Shown here: positions 63,791 through 64,000 of the stretch, piece after piece | Numbering within the stretch: position 1 is the first letter of the stretch | Layout of the letters: the number at the start of each line of letters is the position of its first letter | Assembly: GCF_014696625.1 (NCBI RefSeq) | Contig: NZ_JACJQL010000015.1 | Span: forward strand, 62,001 to 126,000 | Reading direction: 5' to 3' | From: Nostoc parmelioides FACHB-3921 | GTDB lineage: Bacteria > Cyanobacteriota > Cyanobacteriia > Cyanobacteriales > Nostocaceae | DNA: 64,000 nt | Position numbers and translations under genes: made by a program | Notes under the pieces: generated by a model | What the model saw: only the letters and a program-made list of their open reading frames with translations | Told to the model about the DNA's origin: nothing | The model's database searches: none

Positions 63791-64000
63791 CTAGCTTTCT
63801 AAAAGTTGAATTTCATCGAGCTGATTAATCACTACATCTGCACCTTGGACATTATCTGGTTGATTCACCCAAGTAATGCCAATACAACCTGCTGCTTTAG
63901 CGTTACGAGCCATTTGCATATCACCTACAGCGTCACCTACCATTAATGTAGCTTCTGGTTCTACTCCTAAGGCTTGGCAAGCTTGTAAAAATAAGATGGG
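63791..64000 (-). CDS. HAD-superfamily hydrolase, C-terminal part
   Basis: The last 70 residues of a haloacid dehalogenase-type phosphatase, cut by the window edge. The motif IV region is LMVGDAVGDMQMARNAKAAG, with the metal-binding Asp residues, followed by IGITWVNQPDN. The N-terminal nucleophile motif is outside. The TAG stop is at 63791. Substrate is not predictable from this part. Confidence 0.75.
   Translation of the reverse strand, partial: PILFLQACQALGVEPEATLMVGDAVGDMQMARNAKAAGCIGITWVNQPDNVQGADVVINQLDEIQLLES

Overview
The window is chromosomal DNA from a filamentous, heterocyst-forming cyanobacterium of the Nostoc/Anabaena group. The evidence is photosystem I genes (psaF, psaJ, psaL), chlP, rpaA, a Tic22/Omp85 pair, many GCGATCGC (HIP1) sites, intergenic arrays of 7-8 nt tandem repeats (STRR type), and the heterocyst genes hetZ, patU5 and patU3. 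From memory, gene content and order match the alr0075 to all0129 stretch of Anabaena (Nostoc) sp. PCC 7120; no search was run, so a close relative such as A. variabilis is equally possible.

Layout. 1-5 kb: membrane and envelope genes (MscS fragment, divergent ion channel, DUF389, SLH protein, DUF2382 protein) and a family-4 uracil-DNA glycosylase. 5-12 kb: a hairpin element flanked by a 10-bp repeat, a family 2 glycosyltransferase, a short Omp85 protein, an ABC exporter, a DUF6174 protein and a membrane hydrolase. 12-19 kb: queD, ribD, mreBCD, ssb with a LexA-box match, and a SIMPL protein. 19-29 kb: an antiporter, tandem amiC1/amiC2, murI and sds. 29-35 kb: hetZ-patU5-patU3 and a transglutaminase-like membrane protein that has lost catalytic residues. 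35-42 kb: a RemA-family gene, gmk, the photosystem I genes, tsaD, an ACT-domain protein, a GNAT enzyme and tRNA-Pro. 42-50 kb: tic22, prmC, tsaC-like, a hepN-like histidine kinase, a second GNAT and secDF. 50-64 kb: pdhB, three Uma2 genes, a Rieske/rhodanese pair, an XRE regulator, cysA, a YidD-like protein, chlP, rpaA, a PEP-CTERM protein, phoX and a HAD fragment.

Several groups work together. amiC1, amiC2, murI and mreBCD act on the wall and cell shape, and AmiC enzymes also make the septal pores used for cell-cell communication in filaments. hetZ, patU5, patU3 and the hepN-like kinase act in heterocyst differentiation. The Omp85 and Tic22 proteins act in outer-membrane biogenesis. TsaD and the TsaC-like protein both belong to t6A tRNA modification.

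The best candidates for new biology are: matching 9-codon leader ORFs whose stops overlap the GTG starts of both amiC genes; a HetR-like site for hetZ inside an antisense gene; a patU gene split in one frame by two stop codons; a transglutaminase-fold protein without Cys and His of the triad; a voltage-sensor channel with an atypical pore filter; a hepN-like kinase with an eroded ATP-binding domain; a YidD-like protein with a cysteine-rich tail; and a 28-codon ORF with a full ribosome-binding site ahead of tic22. I saw no CRISPR array, transposase gene, prophage or rRNA gene.
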